Assembly (NCBI GenBank): GCA_032871835.1
Contig: CM065297.1
Location: 1,428,501-1,492,500 of the forward strand
Source of the DNA: Dipteronia dyeriana
Lineage: Eukaryota; Streptophyta; Magnoliopsida; Sapindales; Sapindaceae
Direction: 5' to 3'
DNA length: 64,000 nt
Of the stretch, positions 24,291-35,200 are shown piece by piece. Below the pieces are notes generated by a model. It was given only the letters and a program-made list of their open reading frames with translations. It did no database searches and was not told where the DNA came from. Within the stretch, counting starts at the first letter, position 1. Each line of letters begins with the position of its first letter. Made by a program: the position numbers and the translations under genes.

Positions 24291-24428
24291 ATCTCTAGTG
24301 TTGTGTCTACAAAGGACAAGGGTTGGTGTTCTCGCGTTAGTGACGGGTCAAGACTCAAGACTCCACCTTTACCAAAATCTGAGCTCCCACCGGCCAGAAA
24401 GAAGAAACTAGACTCTCTAGAAGAAAAC
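24291..24428 (+). promoter_or_regulatory. Presumed 5' leader of the TMEM87-type gene
   Basis: The start codon is at 24429. The upstream 138 bases are in-frame open back to 24303 but carry no signal peptide and look like leader. Gypsy-derived sequence begins within about 140-260 bases of the start codon, so the promoter must lie in or beyond retroelement DNA. No TATA box was seen. Confidence 0.4.
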
Positions 24429-27333
24429 ATGTACTTCTGGTCCGGTAGTGGCTGGAAAGTGTTTTATGTTGTTGGGTTTTTGTGTATTTGTAATAATTTC
24501 ATCGCAAACGTTGATGGGTCGATTCACGATTACAGAAACGAAGTCTTTACTCGACAGTCGAATGCATTCTTCTTCCATGGCGGTAGTGAAGGGCTCTATG
24601 CTTCTAAGCATCTCGATTCCTCTGATTCTTCTCCTGATAAGCCTATCAAGGGAAAGTCCTTCATCAGGTACTTTTTTTTCTTCATTTTTATGTTTTGAAT
24701 ATCTGATTATATTGTCTTTTTCAATGGTTTTATCTCAGGCGTTTAGCTTGATATTTCTTGTATGCTAAATTTTGAAGGCTACAAGCATGTGAAGATCAGT
24801 TCAAGTTGCGTTTTTTTGTTTGTTATTGTTTTAATCTTTTATTATTTTGTAGCACAAGGTTGTAGTGTAATGATAATGTGCGCTTTGTTCTGTTTGTTGA
24901 TTAGTATTTTGAATAAACCAGTAATTTTATACTCCTAGGAAAGTTTCCCGAATTAGAATAGCTTCATGAGTCATCAGATTTGATCAAATTCAATTGTAGG
25001 GTGTTTCTTTTTTTGTAATTTTTGAATGATAGGTTTCATTTGCGACGGTAAAGTTTTTTTGATTGAAGGACGTCACTCTCACAAATTGTATTTCAGGTTT
25101 GAAAGCGTTACGTTTGTAAGGCCGAAAGAGTCTGCTAGTAAGCAGAATGAAATGCAGCAGAAAACTGGATTGGTGGAAGCCATCATACTTGAGGTAAAAG
25201 AAAGGGAACGGATTGGAGGTTCGTTTCTGAAAACCAATCTCATTTGTTGCACACATAATCTCTCCAAGGAAGGATATTGCAATGCAGGTGAGGTAATTAT
25301 TCAGAAAAATGTAGACAGACCGGAGTGGCCTAAACGCTTTAAAATCTTCTTTGAGACGACCGATGAAGAAGTTCTAATGAATCCAGAAGTGGTTGAAATC
25401 GATAGAACTGGAATGTACTACCTCTATTTCATGTATTGTGATCCACAACTGAAGGGTACTGTAATTAAAGGAAGGACCGTTTGGAAGAACCCAGATGGTT
25501 ATTTACCGGGAAAGATGGCCCCTTTGATGACATTCTTTGGCTTAATGTCCTTAGCCTACCTTGTGCTAGGTCTAGCCTGGTTTGTGAGGTTTGTTCAATT
25601 TTGGAAGGATATTATTCAGTTGCACTATTGCATCACAGTAGTAATTGCTCTTGGAATGTGTGAAATGGCTGTATGGTACTTTGAATATTCTAATTTTAAT
25701 TCAACTGGAAGCAGACCCATGGGGGTTACATTGTGGGCTGTAACTTTTACCTCTGTGAAGAAGACTTTGTCTCGCCTTCTTCTGTTGGTGGTTTCTATGG
25801 GCTATGGTGTGGTGAGGCCAACTCTTGGTGGCATAACTACACGAGTTCTTCTTCTTGGTTTGGTATATTTTGTTGCATCCGAGGGACTCGAGCTCTTTGA
25901 AAATTTGGGGAACATCAATGACTTATCTGGAAGAGAAAAGTTATTTTTTGTGCTTCCAGTTGCCCTTTTGGATGCTTGCTTTATTCTGTGGATTTTCTCA
26001 TCACTATCTACAACTTTGGAGAAACTTCAGGTAATCTTATGTTTCTGACTCTCCTTCCATTCGGATTGTCGGACAATACATAGAAACGCTTTTTATTTGG
26101 CTCCTTGTGATAAAATAGGTCTAGCATAATAGTTATTAATTAACTTGTTTAGGACATTCAAGTTCGGTTCTCTTAGTTTATTTATTTATTCTTGTGGTGG
26201 GGGTGGGGGTGGGGCTGGCTGGGCTGCAGGGGAAGTTTGATTGTTCAACCCTGAACAAGATAGTTTATGAATTTTCCGCCCATGTGCAATACTAATTATG
26301 CAACACACCATATTTTATTTTGCTGCCTATTTTGGGTGCAGATGAGGAAAAACTTGGCTAAGTTGGAGTTGTACCGAAAGTTTACCAACTCCCTTGCAGT
26401 ATGTGTGCTGCTCTCTATAGCTTGGATCGGCTTTGAGGTATATATGTTTAATCGCAAGTTTACGATTCTATGGTGACAGATGAAGTTTCCTTAATTTTTT
26501 TTTTCTGATTACATATATATGAAAGGGAACTGATAGTTGAAGCTTCTTTAACTTGCCATGGCCCAGCTATACTTCAATGCAACTGACCCACTAAATGAGT
26601 TGTGGCAATATGCCTGGATCATTCCAGCTTTCTGGACTCTGCTTTCATACAGTCTTTTGGTGGTTATATGTGTCCTTTGGGCTCCTTCACGTAATCCTAC
26701 CAGGTACTTCTTTGTTTTTATTTTTTGGTTGCAACAAAAAAAAAGAGTGTTTTCTCTCTTTGGCAGTCTTTTTTCTATAATTAATTTTTCTTTATCGTTG
26801 TATATTTTGTTTATGATTCTAAACCATCAACAACATTTGCCTGACAAATAGCTGGTCTAGTCAGAATTTTTTAAAATTTGTATTTTATTTTGTGATTCTG
26901 AGTTCTTCATATAGAGCTTATAACAGTAACGAGATAAGTTCCTTTTGTTTTCCTTAAATTTGAAGTGATACTCCATTCCATGAGACGAGTCTTACTTTAC
27001 TTAAAATAGCATATAAATGCAAAAAAAGAATCTAACATCATTGCATGAATGAATGTATGCCTGTTTTTTTATATGAAGTGCGATTCAATTCACTCTAAAT
27101 TTGATACAATATGTATGATCAACACTTTTGTGTCTTTTAAAAACTGATCTTAATAATATACTACTGTTCATTTGATATGGACTTGTAGATATGCATACTC
27201 GGAGGGAGACGACTTGGATGAGGAGGGTGTATCACTAACGAGCAGTGTGATAACTGGGGATATGGCAACTAAGCTCGATAGGAATGTCGTTTACGGGCTT
27301 GGAGAAGATGTCGAGGAGGATAAGCGGGAATAG
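24429..27333 (+). CDS. Lung seven-transmembrane receptor family protein (TMEM87/GPR107 type)
   Basis: Proteins of this family (PF06814) sit in the Golgi and trans-Golgi network of animals and plants and are linked to membrane trafficking. Five exons: 24429-24667, 25097-26030, 26342-26437, 26567-26703 and 27189-27333, giving 516 residues with phase kept throughout. The N-terminus (MYFWSGSGWKVFYVVGFLCIC) is a signal-peptide-like stretch, which is why I chose this Met over one 42 codons upstream. A lumenal region of about 160 residues follows, with paired Cys (ICCTHNLSKEGYC). Seven hydrophobic segments begin at MAPLMTFFGLMSLAYLVLGL and include LLLVVSMGYGVVRPTLGG, a family hallmark, and FWTLLSYSLLVVICVLWAPSRNPTR. 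The acidic tail ends VEEDKRE. All hallmarks are present, so it is probably functional despite the retroelement debris just upstream. Confidence 0.92.
26199..26232 (+). other. G-quadruplex-forming motif in intron 2 of the TMEM87-type gene
   Basis: Runs of 5, 5, 4, 3 and 4 G separated by T, T, CTGGCT and CTGCA. This satisfies the usual four-run G-quadruplex rule on the coding strand, so it could form in the unspliced RNA. Confidence 0.7.
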
Positions 27334-27890
27334 GTTGAATGAGGGGTGAATCCGTTTTACACATCCTGAAAATTGTCTGTAAATCTTTCTATATAACAGT
27401 TTGTGTTGTATGTACAAAGCACACGTTCATGTAATGTTACAATGAAGACTGGAAATATCAGCTTCACAGCTGAACTGTAATCTTTCTGACCACTACGAAA
27501 TTTAGGGAATGAAACAAACAGAACTTTTAAACCATCTCAGATTCTTGTCGTTTATTGCTTCTTGTGTTATTACAATATTTTTGGAAGCCTACTTGTTCTG
27601 CTATTTTATAGTATTTTTATTCTAATAGTCCCCATGATTGATCTAAATCATTAGATCTTCTACCGATTGTAGTGTTCTTTGTAGTTCGATATCTATTTTT
27701 TTTTTTTTTAAATTATATTTTAATTTCTTTAAAACAATACCAATGGTATGCCCCTAAACTTATACTATGGTTTGAATGTTCTCATTCCAAATCTCGAATG
27801 TATCATAATACCAACATTTGACCCTTATTGGAGGCCCACTTATAATTATATTGGGCCGTGGGCCTAACATAAAAGGAAAAATCTTGAAGT
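27334..27890. other. 3' UTR and short intergenic spacer
   Basis: Downstream of the TMEM87-type gene. T-rich sequence, with a probable polyadenylation region at about 27440-27510. No gene is seen before the leader of the next one. Confidence 0.4.
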
Positions 27891-28199
27891 TTGCCCTTTG
27901 CGTTGTAAATTCTCTCAAAACTCAAAAGTAATTGGCTTCACCCAAAAAAGTCTTCTAACTATAAAACTTGTTTTGTCTTTGGAATTTGGTTGTTTTACGT
28001 TTTCGCTGCAGATCCTCATCGATCCCGACTTGTGTGAGAGAAAGAGAAAGCTCGAAACAAACCAAGGTAATCAAATCCAATCTAAAATATTTTTATGTAA
28101 TTTGTCAGAAAAACATCAACTTTTTTTGATTAAAATAGTTTCTGGTTGGTGGGGTTTTCATTGATTGTTTTGCTTTTTTACAAGGATTGAAAGAAGAAG

Positions 28200-28427
28200 A
28201 TGGGCCACAACCACCACCAACACCACCACCACCATGGAGACAGCCCATATGATGATCCGTTGTTGAGATGCTGTTGTTGCCCTTGTTTCATGGTCACTTC
28301 AATTTTCAGTGGACTCGGTGGATGCATATTAGCCGCATGTTACCCTCTTTTGAACTGCCTTGGCTTGGTTGATTCCGGTCACCACCATCACGACCACCGC
28401 CACCACCACCACAGCCATTGCAACTGA
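28200..28427 (+). CDS. Small His-rich, Cys-cluster membrane-associated protein (75 aa)
   Basis: The protein begins MGHNHHQHHHHHG, then DPLLRCCCCPC (four consecutive Cys at 24-27 and one at 29), a hydrophobic stretch of about 25 residues (FMVTSIFSGLGGCILAACYPLLNCLGL) and a second His cluster, HHHHDHRHHHHSHCN. Similar tiny plant proteins with His-rich ends around a Cys-rich hydrophobic core are known but have no assigned function. The Cys cluster next to the membrane segment could be lipidated, and the His ends could bind metal. Both ideas are inference. The leader appears split: an exon ending CCAAG at 28066 (donor GTAATC) and an acceptor ACAAG at 28184, leaving 15 leader bases before the ATG. 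The whole coding region is in one exon. No Met lies upstream in frame within the exon. Confidence 0.75.
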   Translation: MGHNHHQHHHHHGDSPYDDPLLRCCCCPCFMVTSIFSGLGGCILAACYPLLNCLGLVDSGHHHHDHRHHHHSHCN

Positions 28428-29400
28428 TCATCCCCCTTTTCTTTTCTTAATGTTTTTTTTTTTTCATTATAATGATCAAAGACTCTTGATTAATTTCTTT
28501 TTCTTTTTATCTCTTCAGGATTTCTATCGTGTTCTGTGGACATGCATAATTTGTGTATGAAATAATTATCGCAGAATTGGGAATTTAATTTGGGATATTT
28601 TGTATCTTGTATTCTTGTTCAAATAAAAGTTGTATACATTCCTGATGATTTAAGACTAACTACTTGCATTATTAAATAATAACTTGTTTAATACTTTATA
28701 TATTGCACAGGTGGGTACTTGAGCTTCAAAGATTCCCTTCACGCGTTCTGCGTTGGATTAAACTTTGTTTTCGTTTACAAGTCTTGTCCAAACCCCGTAT
28801 ATTTTTGTCTACTTAATACGAGTTTATACTAATCAGAAATGAAGATAAAATAAGATAATTTAAATTCTACGGGGAATGGAATCAGAAAACTGTAGCTTAA
28901 TTCCTCCCATGAGAGTGGAAATTCATTTCCCGATAAGAACTTAATTCTTAATTTGTGTGTAATTAAGTTTTCATTTTCATGTAAAGATTATTGAGGGTAA
29001 AAACGTCTCAAAATCTTATATGATAAGGATAAAGGATGTAATAGTTTTGATTAAGGTTGAGTTTTGAGTTCTAAATCTATCGGTTGAAACTAATTCCAAG
29101 TAAACTATATATGAACTACTAATTATCTTGACATTAAGGTTGAAATTCTTCTATTGAATTTGGTTAATTTTAACCTAATGAGATTTTCAGATTTTGTGTG
29201 AAGTGTGAAGTGTGAACTACTAAACAAATTGATGATGTAATCAGAATAGTTGTTCCTATATTCAATATTTCAATCGGTAAGTCTTAAAAACTATTTCTAT
29301 CGGAGGAAAGTAGTCGTTGTTCTTTAATATTTTTAATTAATACTATTTTTAACTTTCCTTTTTTTTTTTTGCTTACTTTAGTATAAAAACAATCTTACAT
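28428..29400. other. 3' UTR and AT-rich spacer
   Basis: The sequence to about 28650 is probably the 3' UTR of the His-rich gene, with AATAAA at 28621. The remainder is AT-rich with no gene. Confidence 0.4.
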
Positions 29401-29580
29401 TTTTTTTTATTTTTTAACGGAATTTATTTACCCACCTATCTAGATTCTATACGATGTAATTTTTTTTTATAAAAAAAACTTTTTTACTATTGGTAGGATT
29501 TAAACTGCTGACTTATAAATCATTTACCCAACCTCAAGTTCATCCATCTAACAACTGAGCTACACTCAGGAGGCCTAGAC
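29400..29580 (-). mobile_element. tRNA-derived SINE (degenerate)
   Basis: On the minus strand, GTGTAGCTCAGTTGTTAGA matches the A box of a polymerase III internal promoter. About 45 bases downstream, AGTTTAAATCCT matches a B box with two substitutions. A T/A-rich tail follows. The tRNA-like head lacks a proper cloverleaf, and such heads are typical of plant SINEs. Confidence 0.55.
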
Positions 29581-29668
29581 AGGACATGTTACTTTAAATC
29601 TACTTTAAACGTTTTAAGAACATAAAACAATGGTGGACGGCCGGAGATAAAAATAATTTTTAAAAAGT

Positions 29669-29850
29669 TTAAGGCACGTCCTGTAAGCGTTTTTCGGTTG
29701 TTGTTTTTCTAAAAGAAAACTAAAAATAAAAACTGTGTTTTTTATTTCAGTTTTGAAATTCGAAAATATATCTGACAACATATACTGAAAGTTGTATTCC
29801 TAAAATATAAACGTAAAATACGCGTTTGGTAGGTTAATCAAAAAAATATC
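29669..29850. mobile_element. Truncated Harbinger-like MITE end
   Basis: AAGGCACGTCCTGTAAGCG then TTTTTCGGTTG, AAAACTGTG, AGTTTTGAAATTCG and ACATATACTGAAAG follow the same order as the reverse complement of the right end of the complete copy at 49276-50049. The other end is not found here. Confidence 0.55.
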
Positions 29851-31229
29851 AAAAAATGTAATTATCTAATATTTTTTCTATAGTAATTTCTTAATTTGGA
29901 TAAAAATGAGTCAATATTGGTACCGTTGAGATACAAAAATATCAACAAAAATATCTAGGATATTATCGATTTTTCAATCATTGTTTATGTGTAACGAAAA
30001 AAAAAGTGTGAAGGGGCTTGAATGAGTTTTTTTTTTTTTACTTTGACTTATTTTGAGTGAGAAAGAAATTGGTTCTGATTTTAAAAGGATATGAATATTA
30101 GAGTTATGATAGATCGATATTATTATGAGAGAAAATCGAAAATAGCTCCTGTAAATATTACATATTTGTTTTTAACTTTTTTCGAAAGTTTAACCATTAA
30201 TAATTTTTTTTTATGAGAAATTATCCATATATCCTATATAAAAAGACGTACAAACCCCCTTTCTTCACCTTTCTTCCTACCTTCCCCATTCCTCTCTCTC
30301 TATCCCATATTTGCTTTCGCCGGAGACATTGTTGCTGGTGCTGAGCTTAAGTAGCGCCAACGATGGGGCTGTCTGGGTGTGTTGCCACCGCGTTCACAAG
30401 CGAAGTTTTGTCTAGACATCGAGTTACATTGCCGCTAGGGCAGACGCTTCCTAGCGTTGTTTGATATTTACAAAGAAAAAAGAAAGTCACTTTTTACCAA
30501 AACACTCTTTTTGGAGGATTGTTCTAGTAATTTTATTGTTACAAAATTAAAAACAAGACTTTTCATGGAGTTTTAGTAATTTTTGTTTTGAAAAGAGCTA
30601 AGATGTCAATTTTTATTAAAGATGTTATGTTTTTCTTTAAGATATCACATTTCTTTTAAGATTTTTTTTTGCTGCAAAAATTAGAAAAGGTGTTGCATGA
30701 GATTCGTCATTTTAGTTATGGACGGAAAAAGAAATTTTATAATATGATCCATCCAAACTCGTATGATATTAAAAACATATTTCATATAATATTTATATCC
30801 ATTTTGACAATTTTTGCTATTATTAACACACCTTTAATTTTATTAAAATACCAATTAAGATTAATTTATAACTTTGGACCGTAGAAAATGAAATTAGTAA
30901 TTGATACTGACTATAATTTACCGTGTTCGAAAATATACATCTAGATAGCCATCGACTAGAATAAAATCGTCTGTATTAGATGACATGTAAAAAAAAAAGG
31001 ACTAATCATTTAAACTAAATTAAAGTCGTTTTTATATTTTTTATATTTTATTTACTTCATTTAAAATTTGAATATCGATTCTTTTTAAAAATTGAATATT
31101 GATTTCATATGTAAAAAAAATGATTATAAAATAAAATAAATTCCCAACCGTCCAGGCACAAGACTATCACCCGACTAGCTCCTACCGTTTACAGGATGAC
31201 CGGATCACCAACGATTTGTAACCCTGATA
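29851..31229. other. Intergenic region without a supported gene
   Basis: AT-rich. A GC-richer island at about 30250-30470 begins with CT-rich sequence, then TTTCGCCGGAGAC and GTTGTTGCTGG-type sequence. This resembles the leader plus truncated first exon seen inside other non-autonomous elements in this window (15900-16100 and 50160-50550). No family is recognised. Confidence 0.35.
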
Positions 31230-31679
31230 TTAATTATTATTTTAAGAGACCTTGTTATTAATCATTGACACTGATTTCTTTAACATTTTATATTAATGCC
31301 AAGTAAATAAACAAAATAACCAAATAAAATTGACAAAAGAAGAGAAAAAACATTACATTATAATATTATATTCGTGTGGGGGGCTCAACTACAACAAAAC
31401 GACGCCGGTAGAGGGGTGTGACGTGTACAGTCGCAGTGAAAATAAATACCAACATTAATTATTATTTTAAGAGACCTTGTTATTAATCATTGACATTGAT
31501 TTCTTTAACATTTTATATTAATGCCAACTAAATAAACAAAATAACCAAATAAAATTGACAAAAGAAGAGAAAAAACATTACATTATAATATTATATTCGT
31601 GTGGGGGGCTCAACTACAACAAAACGACGCCGGTAGAGGGGTGTGACGTGTACAGTCGCAGTGAAAATAAATACCAACA
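31230..31679. repeat. Tandem duplication, 225-bp unit, upstream of the vacuolar sorting receptor
   Basis: Two head-to-tail copies (31230-31454 and 31455-31679) are almost identical, with only a couple of substitutions (GACACTG versus GACATTG and CCAAGT versus CCAACT). Each unit holds a GC-richer block with GTGGGGGGCTCAAC, AAACGACGCCGG and GGTGTGACGTGTAC. The duplication is therefore recent, or is kept similar by conversion. Confidence 0.95.
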
Positions 31680-31866
31680 CGTGGTTCGCATGCAAGAAGT
31701 CGTTTTACTATGAAACGACAACACAAACGAAACGAAATATCGCGATAAAATAAAATAAAATACTTAACGAACAAGTTTCAATCAATCTCATCTTCATTTC
31801 TAGTCCTCTGTTCTTACAAATCTAACAAGACTTTCCAATAGACAGGGTTGTTAGATTTTTCACTTC

Positions 31867-31874
31867 TATAAATA
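31867..31874 (+). promoter_or_regulatory. TATA box candidate for the vacuolar sorting receptor gene
   Basis: TATAAATA about 420 bases upstream of the start codon. The intervening CT- and T-rich sequence is a long leader that may hold an intron. G-box-type cores (ACACGTGG at 31677-31684 and GTGACGTG in each 225-bp unit) lie upstream. Confidence 0.45.
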
Positions 31875-32295
31875 TATAATCGTCAAAAAGATCCAATTTT
31901 TTTTTTAGTTATGTTTTTGTTAAGTCTTTGATTTATCTTTATATTTTGGAGACATCAGAGTATTTAGCACGTCTCTCGGTTCCAGTTCACTTTTTACCGT
32001 CCATACAAAACCTTCTTGTAGGCTTCTCTTCTGTTATCTACAGTTTCTCTCAGCTGGAATTTCTTTGACAGAGCAGGGGAAGAAGAACAATAAAACTTGT
32101 TTTTTTGTTCTTTGTTTCAAGCTGAATAGTAGTTTATAATTTTTATTTAAATTATCGAGTTTGTCGTTTGTTGATCTGCAAGATTCCAGTTTGCGGTTAT
32201 CATCGATTTTTAGGAGTTTTTACAAGTGGGGTTGTGGAGAAAAAAGCAAAATTTGATCTGGGTAGTTTTTTTCTTTCGATCAGGGTGAGTGAAAG

Positions 32296-35200
32296 ATGAG
32301 GGAAAATCTAGGGTTTTTGGTGTGTGTATGGATGTTGCTATGTGGGTCGAGTCTGGCTCGGTTTGTGGTGGAGAAGAACAGCTTGAAAGTGACGTCGCCA
32401 GAGTCGATCAAAGGAGTGTACGAGTGTGCGATTGGGAATTTTGGGGTTCCTCAATATGGAGGGACATTGGTGGGCACTGTTGTGTATCCAAAATCCAATC
32501 AGAAGGCATGCAAGGGTTTCGATGATGTCGGTCTGTCCTTCAAGTCCAAGCCTGGAGGATTGCCCACTTTTCTACTTATTGATCGAGGAGGTGAATTTTT
32601 TTTAAAGAAAATTTGATGGTTTTGGTCAATTTTTATATTTTGAATATGATTCCTTTCTTTATCTGTTTATCCTTAAATGAAAAGTTATTTTGGATGTGGC
32701 TAGTAAGCAGGTTTTTGTTAAATTCAGTTAATTTCATCGAGATTATGTGTTTAATTCGTGTATTTGCCCAATTATTACGTTGGCCCGATTATTACATTGG
32801 TGGACTTGTTTAGTCTGCTACTGCTACCATTGAAGTTTTAGATAAAATTAAATAGAGTTATTTTGGATGTGGCTAGTAAGCATGCTTTGTTAAATTCGGT
32901 TTATTTCATCGAGATCATGTGTTTTAACTTGTGTATTTACCCGATTATTTCATTGACGGATTTGTTTAGTCTGCTACTGCTACCTTTGAAGTTTTAGATA
33001 AAATTAAATAGAGTTATTTTGGATGTGTCTAGTAAGCATGTTTTGTTAAATTCATTTAATTTCATCCAGATCATGTGTTTAATTCGTGTCTTTTCCCGAT
33101 TATTGTGTTGGCGGGTTTGTTTAGCCTACTACCGTTACCATTGAAGTTTTAGATGAAATTAAATAGAGATATTTTGGATGTTGTGATTGTAAGCATGTTT
33201 TGTTAAATTAGGTTAAATTCATCGAGATTATAAATTTATTTCCTTAAATGGTAATATATGTTGGATGTGGCTAGTAAGCATGTTTTGTTAAATTCCTTTA
33301 ATTTCATAAGATTATGAGTTTAATTGGTGTATTTGCCCTGTCATCATGTTGACAGGTTTGTTTAGTCTACTACTGCTACCATTGAAGTTTTAGATAAAAT
33401 TTAATGGAGTTTTTACTTCTTGTGTTGAAAATTAAGGTCTGAGACTTGAGGTTTTAAAATTTGATTATTGGTTATGTTTCAGTTGCTGTGCGGTGGAAAT
33501 TTGTTTCTGGATTTTACTGATTATCCGGTTTCATTTGATTCCTTCAGTGTTCTGTATATGCTAGATTTTGATTTTCTGTTTTGTTTATCTCCTTATTACA
33601 CTGATATTTAGAGATCTCTGCTTGGGGGTTTAGTTATACTTTTGTGGATTGAGTTTTATATCTTCTTGTACTACGTTCAAGGTATTTTGTTATTAACTAC
33701 AAGTTTATTGCCCTTGCAGATTGTTACTTCACCTTGAAGGCATGGAATGCACAAAAAGGTGGAGCAGCAGCCATTCTAGTTGCGGATGACAAGGTTGAGC
33801 CCTTGATTACAATGGATAACCCTGAAGAAGAGAATGCGGATGCTGAATATCTTCAAAACATTACCATCCCCTCGGCCCTTATTAGTAAATCTTTAGGGGA
33901 TAGTATCAAAAAATCTCTAACTGATGGGGAGATGGTTAACATGAATCTAGATTGGACAGAAGCTCTTCCGCATCCTGACGAGCGGGTTGAGTATGAATTC
34001 TGGACAAATAGCAATGATGAGTGTGGGCCAAAATGTGACAGCCAGATTGAGTTTGTCAAGAGCTTCAAGGGAGCAGCTCAGATACTTGAGCAGAAGGGCT
34101 ACACTCAGTTCACCCCCCGCTATATAACTTGGTATTGTCCAGAAGCATTTATTCTGAGTAAACAGTGCAAGTCTCAGTGCATTAACCATGGGAGGTACTG
34201 TGCTCCGGACCCTGAGCAGGATTTCAGCCGAGGGTATGATGGAAACGAAGTTGTTGTGCAAAATCTACGCCAAGCTTGCTTCTTTAAAGTGGCCAATGAA
34301 AGCAAAAAGCCATGGCTTTGGTGGGATTATGTGACTGACTTTTCAATCCGTTGCCCAATGAAAGATAAGAAGTACACCAAGGAGTGTGCAGATGAAGTTA
34401 TCAAATCTCTTGGTAGGTCAAAGTTTTTGTTTTTATTTTTTGGATGATCAAAGTTATGTGCTGCTTCTTTTTATTTGTTTCTAAAATTTGCCCAACTGCA
34501 CTATATCCGCATTGCAGAGTGACTTTTACAAAATGAAATTTATTTATTTGGATGATTCATGTATAAACTAAACGGGCATATGAAATGTTGCCATCAATCT
34601 AGTTCCCAAAGTTATGCAACTTATGTTTTGTTTCTGTCATCCTCTAAAAGAAGGAAAACCCATTGAATTAGTCTTTATGTTCATCTGATTTTTCTGAGCT
34701 TCTTTACCAATGTTTGGAAAAATACCAGAAACTGTATAATTTATGTTAACAAAATGCCTCATAATTATTGTAACTTTGATTATGTTTGAAGCCAAGAATA
34801 CGACAGTTAATTGCTGTTTGTCATTGATTTTTCATTTCATCTGTTGAGAGCACATAATGTCAAGCTGATTGGGAATGAAGATTGTAAATTAACTTTATGT
34901 TTTTCTTATTTCGTTTTTGTGATGTATTTTATAGGTGTTGATCTCAAGAAGATAGACGAATGTGTTGGAGACACAGAGGCAGATGTAGAGAACCAAGTTC
35001 TTAAAGCTGAACAAGATGCACAGGTTAGGCTTATTCACAGTTCACACACACACACATATATCATACTCGATTCTTTGTCTTTCTTCTATTCGGTTGTACA
35101 TAATGTGTCTGGTTTCAGATTGGCAAAGGTTCCCGAGGAGATGTGACTATACTGCCAACTCTTGTGATAAACAATAGACAGTATAGAGGTACAAAACTAC

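Noticed and set aside
24303..24428. Upstream in-frame Met for the TMEM87-type protein
   Set aside because: Using it would bury the signal peptide behind 42 basic residues. The Met at 24429 gives the normal secretory N-terminus.
25026..25096. Alternative start within intron 1 of the TMEM87-type gene
   Set aside because: The frame is open by chance. The TTTCAG acceptor and phase match with exon 1 support splicing instead.
29515..29575. A functional tRNA gene on the minus strand
   Set aside because: Only the A box is good. The B box is degenerate and no acceptor stem pairs, so it is better explained as a SINE head.
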